DNA of 64,000 nucleotides, from assembly GCF_036421915.1 (NCBI RefSeq), contig NZ_JAZGOM010000003.1; one strand, 5' to 3'. A model generated the notes under the pieces. It worked only from the letters and a program-made list of their open reading frames with translations. It was not told the origin of the DNA and searched no databases. Positions 17,416 through 24,674 of the stretch are shown here, one piece after another. Every line of letters begins with the position of its first letter. Positions within the stretch are counted from its first letter, which is position 1. Both the position numbers and the translations under genes were made by a program. Source of the stretch: Georgenia_A wangjunii. Lineage in GTDB: Bacteria > Actinomycetota > Actinomycetes > Actinomycetales > Actinomycetaceae.

Positions 17416-19833
17416 GTGAGCGACACCGAGTACATGACCCGCTTCGAGCGCGCGAGCGACCCGACGCGGACGGCGCGCGGCCTGCGGGCCGCCGTGCACG
17501 GCGAGGTGCTCGAGGTCGACGTCGTCCGCGCGGACGTCGTGCGGGTGCGGATCAGCCGCGGCGGCGTCTTCGACGACCCGCCCACGTTCGCCGTGTGCGT
17601 CGACCCGCTCGCCGCGCCCGTCGAGCACGAGACGGAGATCGGCCCGGACGTCGCCCGCGTGCGGACCTCGGCGCTCGTCGTCTCCGTGTGGCTCGAGGAG
17701 TTTCGCGTGGACGTCCACCGCACCGACGGCACGCCCGTCGTCGAGACCGCGCAGGACGACGAGGGCCGCTACTGGGGGTACGCGACGCTCAACGACTCCT
17801 TCGTCGTGCGCCGTCGCTGCCGTCGGGAGGACGCGATCTTCGGGCTCGGGGAGAAGGCGGGCCGCCACAACCGCAAGGGGCGCAGCTTCACGCTGTGGAA
17901 CACCGACGTGCTCGACCCCAAGGCCTCGGGGGAGTTCGCGGCGACGACGAACCCCGACGACCCGCGCGCGGACAACACGAGCGTCGAGTTCGACCCGTAC
18001 TACATGTCGATCCCGTTCTTCTACCACCAGGCGTACCCCTCCGGCGCCATGTCCGCCTCGTTCGTCGACAACGGGTACCGGGCCGCGTACGACTTCTCCG
18101 GCGGCACCGAGTACTCGGTCCGGTTCGAGGGCGGCCAGTACTGCGAGTACGTCTTCGCCGGCCCGGGCATGCCCGAGATCCTCGAGGCGTACACGTGGCT
18201 GACCGGGCGCACGGCGCCGCCGCCCGTGTGGGCGCTGGGGTTCCACCAGTGCCGGTGGTTCGACTACACCCAGGACGCCGTCGAGGAGATCGCCGCCCGC
18301 TACCGCGCCCGGGACATCCCGTGCGACGCCCTGTGGCTCGACATCGACCACATGGACGGCTACCGCGTCTTCACGTGGAACACCGACCGGTTCCCCGACG
18401 TCCCGGGGATGCTCGGGCGCCTGCGTGAGGACGGCTTCCGGACGATCACGATCGTCGACCCCGGCGTCAAGCGGGAGCCCGGGTACTCGGTCTACGACGA
18501 CGCGCTCGAGCGCGACCTGCTGTGCCGGACCGAGAGCGGTGAGGTCTACACCGGGCAGGTGTGGCCCGGTGCGACGGCGTTCCCCGACTTCGTCCTGCCC
18601 GAGGCGCGGCAGTGGTGGGGCGAGCTCAACGCCGCCCACGTGCGTTCCGGCCTCGCCGGGATCTGGAACGACATGAACGAGCCGGCCACCGGTGCCATCG
18701 CCCCGGAGGCGATGCGGTTCGGCGGCGGCGAGTTCTCCCACGAGCGGTACCACAACCAGTACGCGCTGCTCATGGCGATGGGCACGACCGACGGGCTGCG
18801 CGCCGAGGAGCCGGACCTGCGTACCTTCGTCCTGTCCCGGGCCGGCTCCGCCGGCATCCAGCGCTACGCGGCGACGTGGATGGGCGACAACATGGCCCGC
18901 TGGGACCACCTGTGGCTGAGCGTGGCCATGGGCAGCGGGCTCGGGGTCTCCGGGCAGGCGTTCGTCGGCGCCGACGTCGGCGGTTTCGGTGAGGACTCGA
19001 GCGGCGAGCTCCTCGCCCGGTGGACGCAGTACGGCGCGCTCACGCCCTTCTTCCGCAACCACTCCATGGCCGGCACGGTCGACCAGTACGCCTGGGCGTT
19101 CGGCGAGGCCGTCGAGGACCTCGTCCGCTCGGCGATCACCCTGCGCTACCGGCTCATGCCCTACATCTACGCCGCGTTCCTGCGGGCGGTGGAGAGCGGC
19201 GCACCCGTCCAACGCCCCCTCGTCTTCGACCACCAGTACGACGCCGCGGTCCGCGACATCGACGACGAGTACCTCTTCGGCCCCGACCTGCTCGTCGCCC
19301 CCGTCGTCGAGGCCGGGATGACCGCCCGGCAGGTCTACCTGCCCGCCGGCACGTGGTTCGACTGGCACACGGGCGAGCGCCTCACGGGCGGGCGGTTCGT
19401 CACCGCGGCGACGCCCATGGACCGGATCCCGCTCTACGCGCGCGGCGGCGCGGTCATCCCCATGTGGGAGCGGGCGCCGGCGAGCACCGACGGCTACCAC
19501 CCCGACGTCGTCGAGCTGCACCTGTTCGTCCCCGCCGAGGACGGCACGCGCACGTCGTTCCTCCAGGAGGACGACGGCCTCACCCACGCCGCGGCCGCCG
19601 GCGCCCGGTACCGCACGACGTTCGAGGTCACCCGCGCCGGTTCCCGCCTCACCGTCCGGGCCGGCGTGACGGGCGACGGCTTCGCCGAGCACGCCCGGGA
19701 GGCGTTCCGGCTCGTCGTCCACGGCGCCGCCGTCGACGGGGTCGACGTCGACGGGGTGGCGACGGCGGTCGAGGACGGCAGCGTCCTCATCCCGAGCTCC
19801 GGGAGCGACTTCACCGTCGAGCTCGACGTCTGA
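17416..19833 (+). CDS. GH31 family alpha-glycosidase (alpha-glucosidase/alpha-xylosidase)
   Basis: An 805-residue cytoplasmic glycosidase. The N-terminal beta-sandwich carries FGLGEKAGRHNRKG, typical of GH31. In the barrel, ALWLDIDHMDGYRVFTWN near 305 binds substrate, WNDMNEP near 416 holds the catalytic nucleophile Asp, and TWMGDN near 487 the acid/base Asp; SGQAFVGADVGGF follows. C-terminal beta domains complete the usual length. The GTG start at 17416 follows GGAGG at 17405. It probably cuts alpha-linked glucose or xylose from oligosaccharides inside the cell, adding to the GH13 activities upstream. It is followed 41 nt later by a PIG-L deacetylase gene and likely shares its transcript. 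Confidence 0.92.
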   Translation: MSDTEYMTRFERASDPTRTARGLRAAVHGEVLEVDVVRADVVRVRISRGGVFDDPPTFAVCVDPLAAPVEHETEIGPDVARVRTSALVVSVWLEEFRVDVHRTDGTPVVETAQDDEGRYWGYATLNDSFVVRRRCRREDAIFGLGEKAGRHNRKGRSFTLWNTDVLDPKASGEFAATTNPDDPRADNTSVEFDPYYMSIPFFYHQAYPSGAMSASFVDNGYRAAYDFSGGTEYSVRFEGGQYCEYVFAGPGMPEILEAYTWLTGRTAPPPVWALGFHQCRWFDYTQDAVEEIAARYRARDIPCDALWLDIDHMDGYRVFTWNTDRFPDVPGMLGRLREDGFRTITIVDPGVKREPGYSVYDDALERDLLCRTESGEVYTGQVWPGATAFPDFVLPEARQWWGELNAAHVRSGLAGIWNDMNEPATGAIAPEAMRFGGGEFSHERYHNQYALLMAMGTTDGLRAEEPDLRTFVLSRAGSAGIQRYAATWMGDNMARWDHLWLSVAMGSGLGVSGQAFVGADVGGFGEDSSGELLARWTQYGALTPFFRNHSMAGTVDQYAWAFGEAVEDLVRSAITLRYRLMPYIYAAFLRAVESGAPVQRPLVFDHQYDAAVRDIDDEYLFGPDLLVAPVVEAGMTARQVYLPAGTWFDWHTGERLTGGRFVTAATPMDRIPLYARGGAVIPMWERAPASTDGYHPDVVELHLFVPAEDGTRTSFLQEDDGLTHAAAAGARYRTTFEVTRAGSRLTVRAGVTGDGFAEHAREAFRLVVHGAAVDGVDVDGVATAVEDGSVLIPSSGSDFTVELDV

Positions 19834-19874
19834 CCCCCGGGCGCGCGGGCCGGGACGCACGAGAGGAGCGTGGC

Positions 19875-20615
19875 ATGAGCACGAGCGAGGCGGCCGGCGG
19901 CATGCGCGTCATGGTCCTGGCCCCGCACCCCGACGACGACGTCATCGGCTGCGGCGGCACGGTCATCCAGTCCGTGCGCGCCGGGGCCCACGTCACGGTC
20001 GTCTACGTGACGAGCGGGGACGCCGGGGCGCTGACGGGCACCCCGCAGGACGTCGCTGCGACGCGGGAGGCCGAGGCGCTCGCGGCGTGCGCGGTCACGG
20101 GCGTGGCCCGCACGCACTTCCTGCGCCAGCGGGAGGGCGCGATCGACGTCGGGCGCGACCTCGTCGCCGTCCTCGTCGGGCTCCTGCGCACCGCGCGGCC
20201 CGACGTCGTCCTCCTGCCGCACGCCGCGGACGGGCACGTCGACCACGTCGCCGCCCACCACCTCGGCATGCGTGCCGTCGGGGGAGCGGCCGGGCCATGG
20301 TTCCCCGAGGCGGGCGGGGATCCGCACCGGACCGGGACCGTCCTCGGGTACGAGGTGTGGACGCCCATCGCCGCGCCCGCGCTCGTGCGCGACGTCACCG
20401 ACGCCCACGCCGTGCGGCTGCGCGCGCTCGCCGAGCACCGCAGCCAGGTGGGGGACTTCGCCTACGAGCAGTTCCTCACCGGCCTCAGCGCCTACCGCGG
20501 GGCGCCCCTCGGGCGAGACCGGTACGGGGAGGCGTTCGACGTCCTCGCCCTGCCGGGCGCCCTGGCCCTCGATGCGCTCGCCCCGCCGGTGGGCCGGGAG
20601 GGGGCGGCGGAGTAG
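19875..20615 (+). CDS. PIG-L/LmbE family N-acetyl-sugar deacetylase
   Basis: A 246-residue zinc hydrolase of the LmbE/PIG-L family. The motif LAPHPDDDVIGCGGT supplies the metal ligands His and Asp, and HAADGHVDHVAAH gives the second His pair. Known members remove acetyl groups from GlcNAc-linked substrates, as in mycothiol, antibiotic and glycolipid synthesis. The ATG at 19875 has GAGAGGA upstream and follows the GH31 gene closely, so a two-gene operon is likely. The pairing with a GH31 enzyme suggests a role in breaking down or remodelling an N-acetylated oligosaccharide, but that is inference. Its last 45 nt are imperfectly duplicated downstream. Confidence 0.85.
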   Translation: MSTSEAAGGMRVMVLAPHPDDDVIGCGGTVIQSVRAGAHVTVVYVTSGDAGALTGTPQDVAATREAEALAACAVTGVARTHFLRQREGAIDVGRDLVAVLVGLLRTARPDVVLLPHAADGHVDHVAAHHLGMRAVGGAAGPWFPEAGGDPHRTGTVLGYEVWTPIAAPALVRDVTDAHAVRLRALAEHRSQVGDFAYEQFLTGLSAYRGAPLGRDRYGEAFDVLALPGALALDALAPPVGREGAAE

Positions 20616-20687
20616 GGCCGGAAGGGCGACGTCGCCCTCGACGCGCTCGCCCCGCCGTCGGTCGGGAGGACAGGGCGGCGGAGTCGG
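20571..20687 (+). repeat. Imperfect direct duplication of the PIG-L gene 3' end
   Basis: The coding end at about 20571-20615 (starting GATGCGCTCGCCCCGCCG and ending GGCGGCGGAGTAG) recurs imperfectly at about 20640-20687 (GACGCGCTCGCCCCGCCG to GGCGGCGGAGTCG). It looks like an old tandem duplication or strand-slippage event. Confidence 0.55.
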
Positions 20688-20701
20688 CGCGGGAGAGGCC
20701 C

Positions 20702-20757
20702 GGACCGGGGACGCCGGCCCGTCGTGGCGCTGGTCACCCGGCGTCCCCAGCGGGTCC
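20702..20757 (+). terminator. Hairpin upstream of dnaG
   Basis: GGGGACGCCGG at 20707-20717 pairs with CCGGCGTCCCC at 20738-20748 (11 perfect pairs, 20-nt loop), with flanking GGACC and GGGTCC that can extend it. It probably ends the GH31/PIG-L transcript before the dnaG promoter. Confidence 0.6.
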
Positions 20758-20776
20758 GGGTGGCGCGGGCGACGCC

Positions 20777-20789
20777 TAGACTCGAGGGC
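20777..20789 (+). promoter_or_regulatory. Leaderless promoter of dnaG
   Basis: TAGACT at 20777-20782 followed by the 7-nt spacer CGAGGGC and the GTG start of dnaG. The spacer is identical to that in front of dgt. Confidence 0.6.
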
Positions 20790-22973
20790 GTGGCTGGGCT
20801 CATCAAGCGGGAGGACATCGCCGCCGTTCGTGAGCGCGCACGCATCGACGAGGTCGTCGGTGCCCACGTCACGCTGAAGTCCGCCGGCGTCGGGTCGATG
20901 AAGGGCCTGTGCCCCTTCCACGACGAGCGCACCCCGTCCTTCCACGTGCGCCCCCAGCTCGGGCTGTGGCACTGCTTCGGGTGCGACGAGGGCGGGGACG
21001 TCATCTCCTTCGTCCAGAAGGTCGACCACCTCTCGTTCGCCGAGGCCGTGGAGCACCTGGCGGCCAAGACCGGCATCCAGCTCCGCTACGAGGACGGCGG
21101 GCAGGGGCGCCAGCCCTCCGAGCACGGGCGGCGCCAGCGCCTCATCGAGGTGCACCGCGTGGCCGAGGAGTACTACCGGGCGCAGCTGCAGACCCCCGAG
21201 GCGGAGACCGCGCGCGCCTTCCTCACCGAGCGCAGCTTCGACCGCACCGCGGCCGACGGGTTCGGTGTCGGGTACGCGCCCAAGGGCTGGGACAACCTCA
21301 TGCGTCACCTGCGCGGCAAGGGCTTCACGGAGCCCGAGCTCGTCGCCTCCGGGCTCGTCAGCCAGGGCAACCGCGGCGTGTACGACCGGTTCCGGGGCCG
21401 CCTCGTCTGGCCCATCCGCGACATCACGGGGGACACGATCGGGTTCGGCGCGCGGCGCCTCTACGAGGACGACCAGGGCCCGAAGTACCTCAACACCCCC
21501 GAGACGGCGATCTACAAGAAGTCGCAGGTCCTCTACGGCATCGACCTCGCGAAGAAGGCGATCGCCAAGGACAAGCGGGTCGTCGTCGTCGAGGGGTACA
21601 CCGACGTCATGGCCGCCCACCTCTCCGGGGTCGGGACGGCGATCGCGACGTGCGGGACGGCATTCGGCGGGGACCACGTGCGCATCGTGCGCCGCCTCCT
21701 CGGGGAGTCCGCCGACGGCGCCGCCGGGGTCATGTTCGCCTCCGGGAGCACCCGCGGGGGAGAGGTCATCTTCACGTTCGACGGCGACGCCGCCGGGCAG
21801 AAGGCCGCCCTGCGCGCGTTCGGCGAGGACCAGAACTTCGCCTCCCAGACGTTCGTCGCCATCGAGCCCAGCGGCATGGACCCGTGCGAGCTGCGCCAGC
21901 AGCGCGGCGAGGGGGCGGTGCGCGACCTCGTCGCCGGGCGGCAGCCGCTCTTCGCGTTCGCCATCCGCTCCGTCCTCGCCCAGGTCGACCTCGACACGGC
22001 CGAGGGCAGGGTCGCGGGCCTGCGTGTCGCGGCCCCCGTCGTCGCCGACATCCGCGACCACGCCCTGCGCAGCGAGTACGCGCGCGAGCTCGCGGGCTGG
22101 CTCGGCATGGCCGAGGCCGATGTCCGCCGGGCCGTCGCCAGCGCCTCTCGTGGTGCCGGCGGCGCGGGTGGCCGGGGCGGGGGCGGCGCGGGCAGCGGCG
22201 GCCGCTCCGGGGGCGGCGACGGCCGGTCCGGGGGCCCGGGCCGCGACGGCGGGGCGGGCTACGGCTCGCGCGACGCGGGCCCCCGCGACGGAGGGCCGGG
22301 CTACGGCTCGCGCGGCGGAGGGTCCGGCTCGCGTGACAGCGGTTCCGGCTATGGCTCACGCGGCGGCGGCTCGGCCTACGGGTCGCGCGACGGCGGGGAC
22401 GGCGGGCGCGGCTACGCCGCGAGCTCCGGGCCCCAGTCGAACGGCCGGCCGGGCCGCGAGGACCCGGTCGCGCGCCTCGAGCGCGAGGTGCTCGAGGTGG
22501 TGCTCCAGCTCCCGCAGCACGCGCTCGGCGCCGGCTTCGACGACCTCGCCCCGGACACGTTCACCGTCCCCGCCTACCGCGGGGTCCACGACGCCATCCG
22601 CGCCGCGGGCGGCACGGCGGCCTACGGCGAGGCGCTCGAGCGGGCGAGCGCGCAGCAGGGCGCCGGTCAGGCCGCTGACCACGCCGCGGCGTGGTGGAGC
22701 GAGCAGGTGCGTGAGAACGCCGTCGGGCCGGTGGCCGGGGTGATCACGGAGCTGGCCGTCGCGCCGCTCCCGGCCGACCGCGAGGAGGCCCTCGGCGGCT
22801 ATGCCCGCGGTGTGCTCCTCTCCCTCATCGAGATGGGGGTGACGCGGCAGATCGCCGACCTCAAGGGCCGGCTTCAGCGCGCTGACCCCGCCGACCCGGA
22901 CTACGCCCAGCTCTTCGGCGACCTCGTCTCCCTCGAGAGCCGCCGCCGGGCTCTGCGCGCCGACGAGGGTTAG
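20790..22973 (+). CDS. dnaG: DNA primase DnaG
   Basis: A 727-residue primase that makes RNA primers at the replication fork. The N-terminal zinc finger (CPFHDERTPSF then WHCFGC, residues about 41-65) and the catalytic core with its TOPRIM motif VVVVEGYTDVMAAH near 265 and FTFDGDAAGQKA are clear. Between the core and the C-terminal helicase-binding domain (from about residue 555) lies an unusual stretch of about 95 residues made almost only of Gly, Arg, Ser, Asp and Tyr, with repeats such as GYGSRGGG. Actinobacterial primases often have a variable linker here, but this RG/GYGS composition is striking. The GTG start lies 7 nt after TAGACT, so a leaderless mRNA is likely. Confidence 0.95.
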   Translation: MAGLIKREDIAAVRERARIDEVVGAHVTLKSAGVGSMKGLCPFHDERTPSFHVRPQLGLWHCFGCDEGGDVISFVQKVDHLSFAEAVEHLAAKTGIQLRYEDGGQGRQPSEHGRRQRLIEVHRVAEEYYRAQLQTPEAETARAFLTERSFDRTAADGFGVGYAPKGWDNLMRHLRGKGFTEPELVASGLVSQGNRGVYDRFRGRLVWPIRDITGDTIGFGARRLYEDDQGPKYLNTPETAIYKKSQVLYGIDLAKKAIAKDKRVVVVEGYTDVMAAHLSGVGTAIATCGTAFGGDHVRIVRRLLGESADGAAGVMFASGSTRGGEVIFTFDGDAAGQKAALRAFGEDQNFASQTFVAIEPSGMDPCELRQQRGEGAVRDLVAGRQPLFAFAIRSVLAQVDLDTAEGRVAGLRVAAPVVADIRDHALRSEYARELAGWLGMAEADVRRAVASASRGAGGAGGRGGGGAGSGGRSGGGDGRSGGPGRDGGAGYGSRDAGPRDGGPGYGSRGGGSGSRDSGSGYGSRGGGSAYGSRDGGDGGRGYAASSGPQSNGRPGREDPVARLEREVLEVVLQLPQHALGAGFDDLAPDTFTVPAYRGVHDAIRAAGGTAAYGEALERASAQQGAGQAADHAAAWWSEQVRENAVGPVAGVITELAVAPLPADREEALGGYARGVLLSLIEMGVTRQIADLKGRLQRADPADPDYAQLFGDLVSLESRRRALRADEG

Positions 22974-23018
22974 CCCGCCGGCGCGCAGGGCCCGGCGCGC
23001 CCACGGCTGCGCGCCGAT

Positions 23019-23100
23019 TCGCGCCACACGTGGGACGCATGTGGCGTCCAGGGCCACGCAGGACGTCACACGCGCATCATGAGTCCCGAGTGTGGCGCGA
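23019..23100. repeat. Long imperfect palindrome between convergent dnaG and EEP-hydrolase genes
   Basis: Outer arms TCGCGCCACACGTGGGA (23019-23035) and TCCCGAGTGTGGCGCGA (23084-23100) match at 15 of 17 positions, and inner arms at 23037-23049 and 23061-23073 also pair. The whole can fold into an 82-nt hairpin or cruciform. It lies in the gap between two converging genes and may act as a terminator for both. Confidence 0.65.
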
Positions 23101-23155
23101 TTCGCGTCCGCGCTCGCGAGGCAAGCCCGCCCGCGGTCGCGGCCCCGCTGACCCG

Positions 23156-23926
23156 CTACGGCTCGTGCTGCTCGACGTCGACGGTGAGCGCGCGGTGGTC
23201 GGACAGGCCGGTGTCGATCGACACCGAGTCGGACGTGGGGCGCACACGCCCGTGGCCGAGGATGTGGTCGAGCTGACGGTCCGGCTCGGCGACGGGGAAC
23301 GTCAGCCCCTCGGCGAGCGGCCGCCACCCCGTGACCTGCGCCGGCCGCGAGCCCACGAGGTTGAGGTCACCCATGAGGACGGCGGGCCGCGGCATGCCGC
23401 GGAGACGGCGGGTCAGCCGGCGGAGCTGGATCGGACCCCACCCGGGGATGAACGTCAGGTGCGTCGAGACGACCGTCATCGGGCCGCGCGGCGCCTCGAT
23501 GACGGCGGCAACGGCCACGCGCGGTTCGTCCCGCACGAGCTTCGGCCTCCGCTGACCGGGGAAGACGACCGGCACCTGCCCGCGCAGCGCGGGCAGGGCG
23601 AGCACCGTCCACGACGTCACCGGGTACCGGCTGAGCAGTGCCACGCCGTAGCTCGCCGTGCTCGGCTGCAGGTCCCCGGTGGCGGCCGTCCACACGTCCG
23701 GGAGCCCGGCGAGCGTCGCGGCGAAGCGGTGCTCGTGCGCGCCCATCGCCTCGGACGCGATGGTCGTCAGGTCCGCGCCGTGGGAGCGGGGCTGGTCGCG
23801 GTCGACCTCCTGGAGCGCGAGGACGTCGGCGTCGAGTTCGGCGACGGCGTCGGCGTACCGGTCGAGGTCGACCTCACCGTCGGCCAGGGACCGGCCGTGA
23901 AGGATGTTGAAGGTCGCGAGCCGCAT
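23156..23926 (-). CDS. Endonuclease/exonuclease/phosphatase (EEP) family hydrolase
   Basis: A 256-residue protein of the DNase I-like EEP fold. It begins with the typical RLATFNILHG, followed by ALQEVDRDQPRS (metal-binding Glu), VVSTHLTF (catalytic His region), LMGDLNLVG (Asp/Asn pair) and SDHRALTVDV (last Asp-His). These are all EEP active-site motifs. Members cut nucleic acids, phosphoinositides or other phosphodiesters; the substrate here is open. The frame runs further upstream, but the ATG at 23926 starts the conserved domain and lies 7 nt after CACAAT, again a leaderless arrangement. There is no signal peptide. Confidence 0.85.
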   Translation of the reverse strand: MRLATFNILHGRSLADGEVDLDRYADAVAELDADVLALQEVDRDQPRSHGADLTTIASEAMGAHEHRFAATLAGLPDVWTAATGDLQPSTASYGVALLSRYPVTSWTVLALPALRGQVPVVFPGQRRPKLVRDEPRVAVAAVIEAPRGPMTVVSTHLTFIPGWGPIQLRRLTRRLRGMPRPAVLMGDLNLVGSRPAQVTGWRPLAEGLTFPVAEPDRQLDHILGHGRVRPTSDSVSIDTGLSDHRALTVDVEQHEP

Positions 23927-23984
23927 CCAGACGATTGTGGCGCTCGCGGTGCGGGCACGCACCCGCTCGTGTAAACCCTTGGCC

Positions 23985-24539
23985 ATGGCAGACGACGAAC
24001 GCGAGGCCCTCCACGACGGCCTCCGACGGGCCGGGGTCGCCCTGGCCGACGCAGACATCCCCTACGCACTGTGCGGCAGCTACGCCGCCTGGGCGCGCGG
24101 CGCGCCCGAGCCCGACCACGACGCCGACTTCGTCATCCGCGAGGAGGACGTCGACCGGGCGCGGGCCGCGGTCGCCGCCGCCGGCCTCGACGTCCACGAG
24201 CCGGCGGAGAACTGGCTCTTCAAGGCGTACAACCGCGGCGCGCTCGTCGACGTCCTCTTCCGCGTGTGCGGCGAGCCGGTCGAGCCGGACCTCTTCGAGC
24301 GTGCGGACATGCTCGAGGTGCTCGCCGTGCGCATGCCGGTCATCAGCGCGACGGACATCATCTCCTCCAAGCTGCGCGTGCTCGGCGAGCACTACTGCGA
24401 CTTCTCCCGCCTCCTGCCCCTCGCCCGCGCCCTGCGCGAGCAGATCGACTGGGACCGCGTGCGCGACGAGGTCTCCGACAGCCCCTACGCCCGGGCTTTC
24501 CTCAGCCTCGTCGAGGACCTCGGCGTCCTGCAGGAGTGA
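23985..24539 (+). CDS. Nucleotidyltransferase-fold protein of unknown role
   Basis: A 184-residue protein resembling the minimal nucleotidyltransferase fold: YALCGSYAAWARG supplies the Gly-Ser motif and PDHDADFVIREED the Asp pair that would bind metal. FKAYNRGALVDVLFRV gives a third acidic residue. Such proteins include AbiEii-type antitoxin-system enzymes and free-standing relatives. No partner toxin or antitoxin gene is seen: the neighbours are a divergent EEP-hydrolase gene and a convergent unrelated gene. ATG at 23985 sits 7 nt after TAAACC, a weaker version of the leaderless pattern, with no ribosome site. Role unknown. Confidence 0.65.
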   Translation: MADDEREALHDGLRRAGVALADADIPYALCGSYAAWARGAPEPDHDADFVIREEDVDRARAAVAAAGLDVHEPAENWLFKAYNRGALVDVLFRVCGEPVEPDLFERADMLEVLAVRMPVISATDIISSKLRVLGEHYCDFSRLLPLARALREQIDWDRVRDEVSDSPYARAFLSLVEDLGVLQE

Positions 24540-24588
24540 GCGCACCCGTTCCCCGCGGGTGTGGCGAGAACGCGCGCGTCGTGGGTGT

Positions 24589-24612
24589 GACGAGCCCGCG
24601 CGCGTGCTCGTC
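24589..24612. terminator. Hairpin after the nucleotidyltransferase-like gene
   Basis: GACGAGC at 24589-24595 pairs with GCTCGTC at 24606-24612. It lies within a pair of imperfect direct repeats of about 28 nt (GGGTGTGRCGAG cores at about 24558 and 24584). Confidence 0.5.
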
Positions 24613-24649
24613 GCGGGTAACGGCACCGGCGGCGCGATGGTCGAGCGCG

Positions 24650-24674
24650 GCTATCGGCGCTACGTGCCGATAGC
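24650..24674 (-). terminator. Hairpin enclosing the stop codon of the 24660 gene
   Basis: GCTATCGGC at 24650-24658 and GCCGATAGC at 24666-24674 are perfect 9-bp arms. The TAG stop codon of the minus-strand gene (24660-24662) lies in the 7-nt loop, so the terminator overlaps the coding end. Confidence 0.55.

Noticed and set aside
14782..19860. A 1692-codon open frame on the minus strand
   Set aside because: Only 14782-15948 is coding; the rest is antisense to dgt and the GH31 gene, which have full sets of family motifs. Long open antisense frames are normal at this GC content.
20571..20687. Possible CRISPR or mobile-element repeat after the PIG-L gene
   Set aside because: Only two imperfect copies, no regular spacers and no transposase; best seen as a local duplication.
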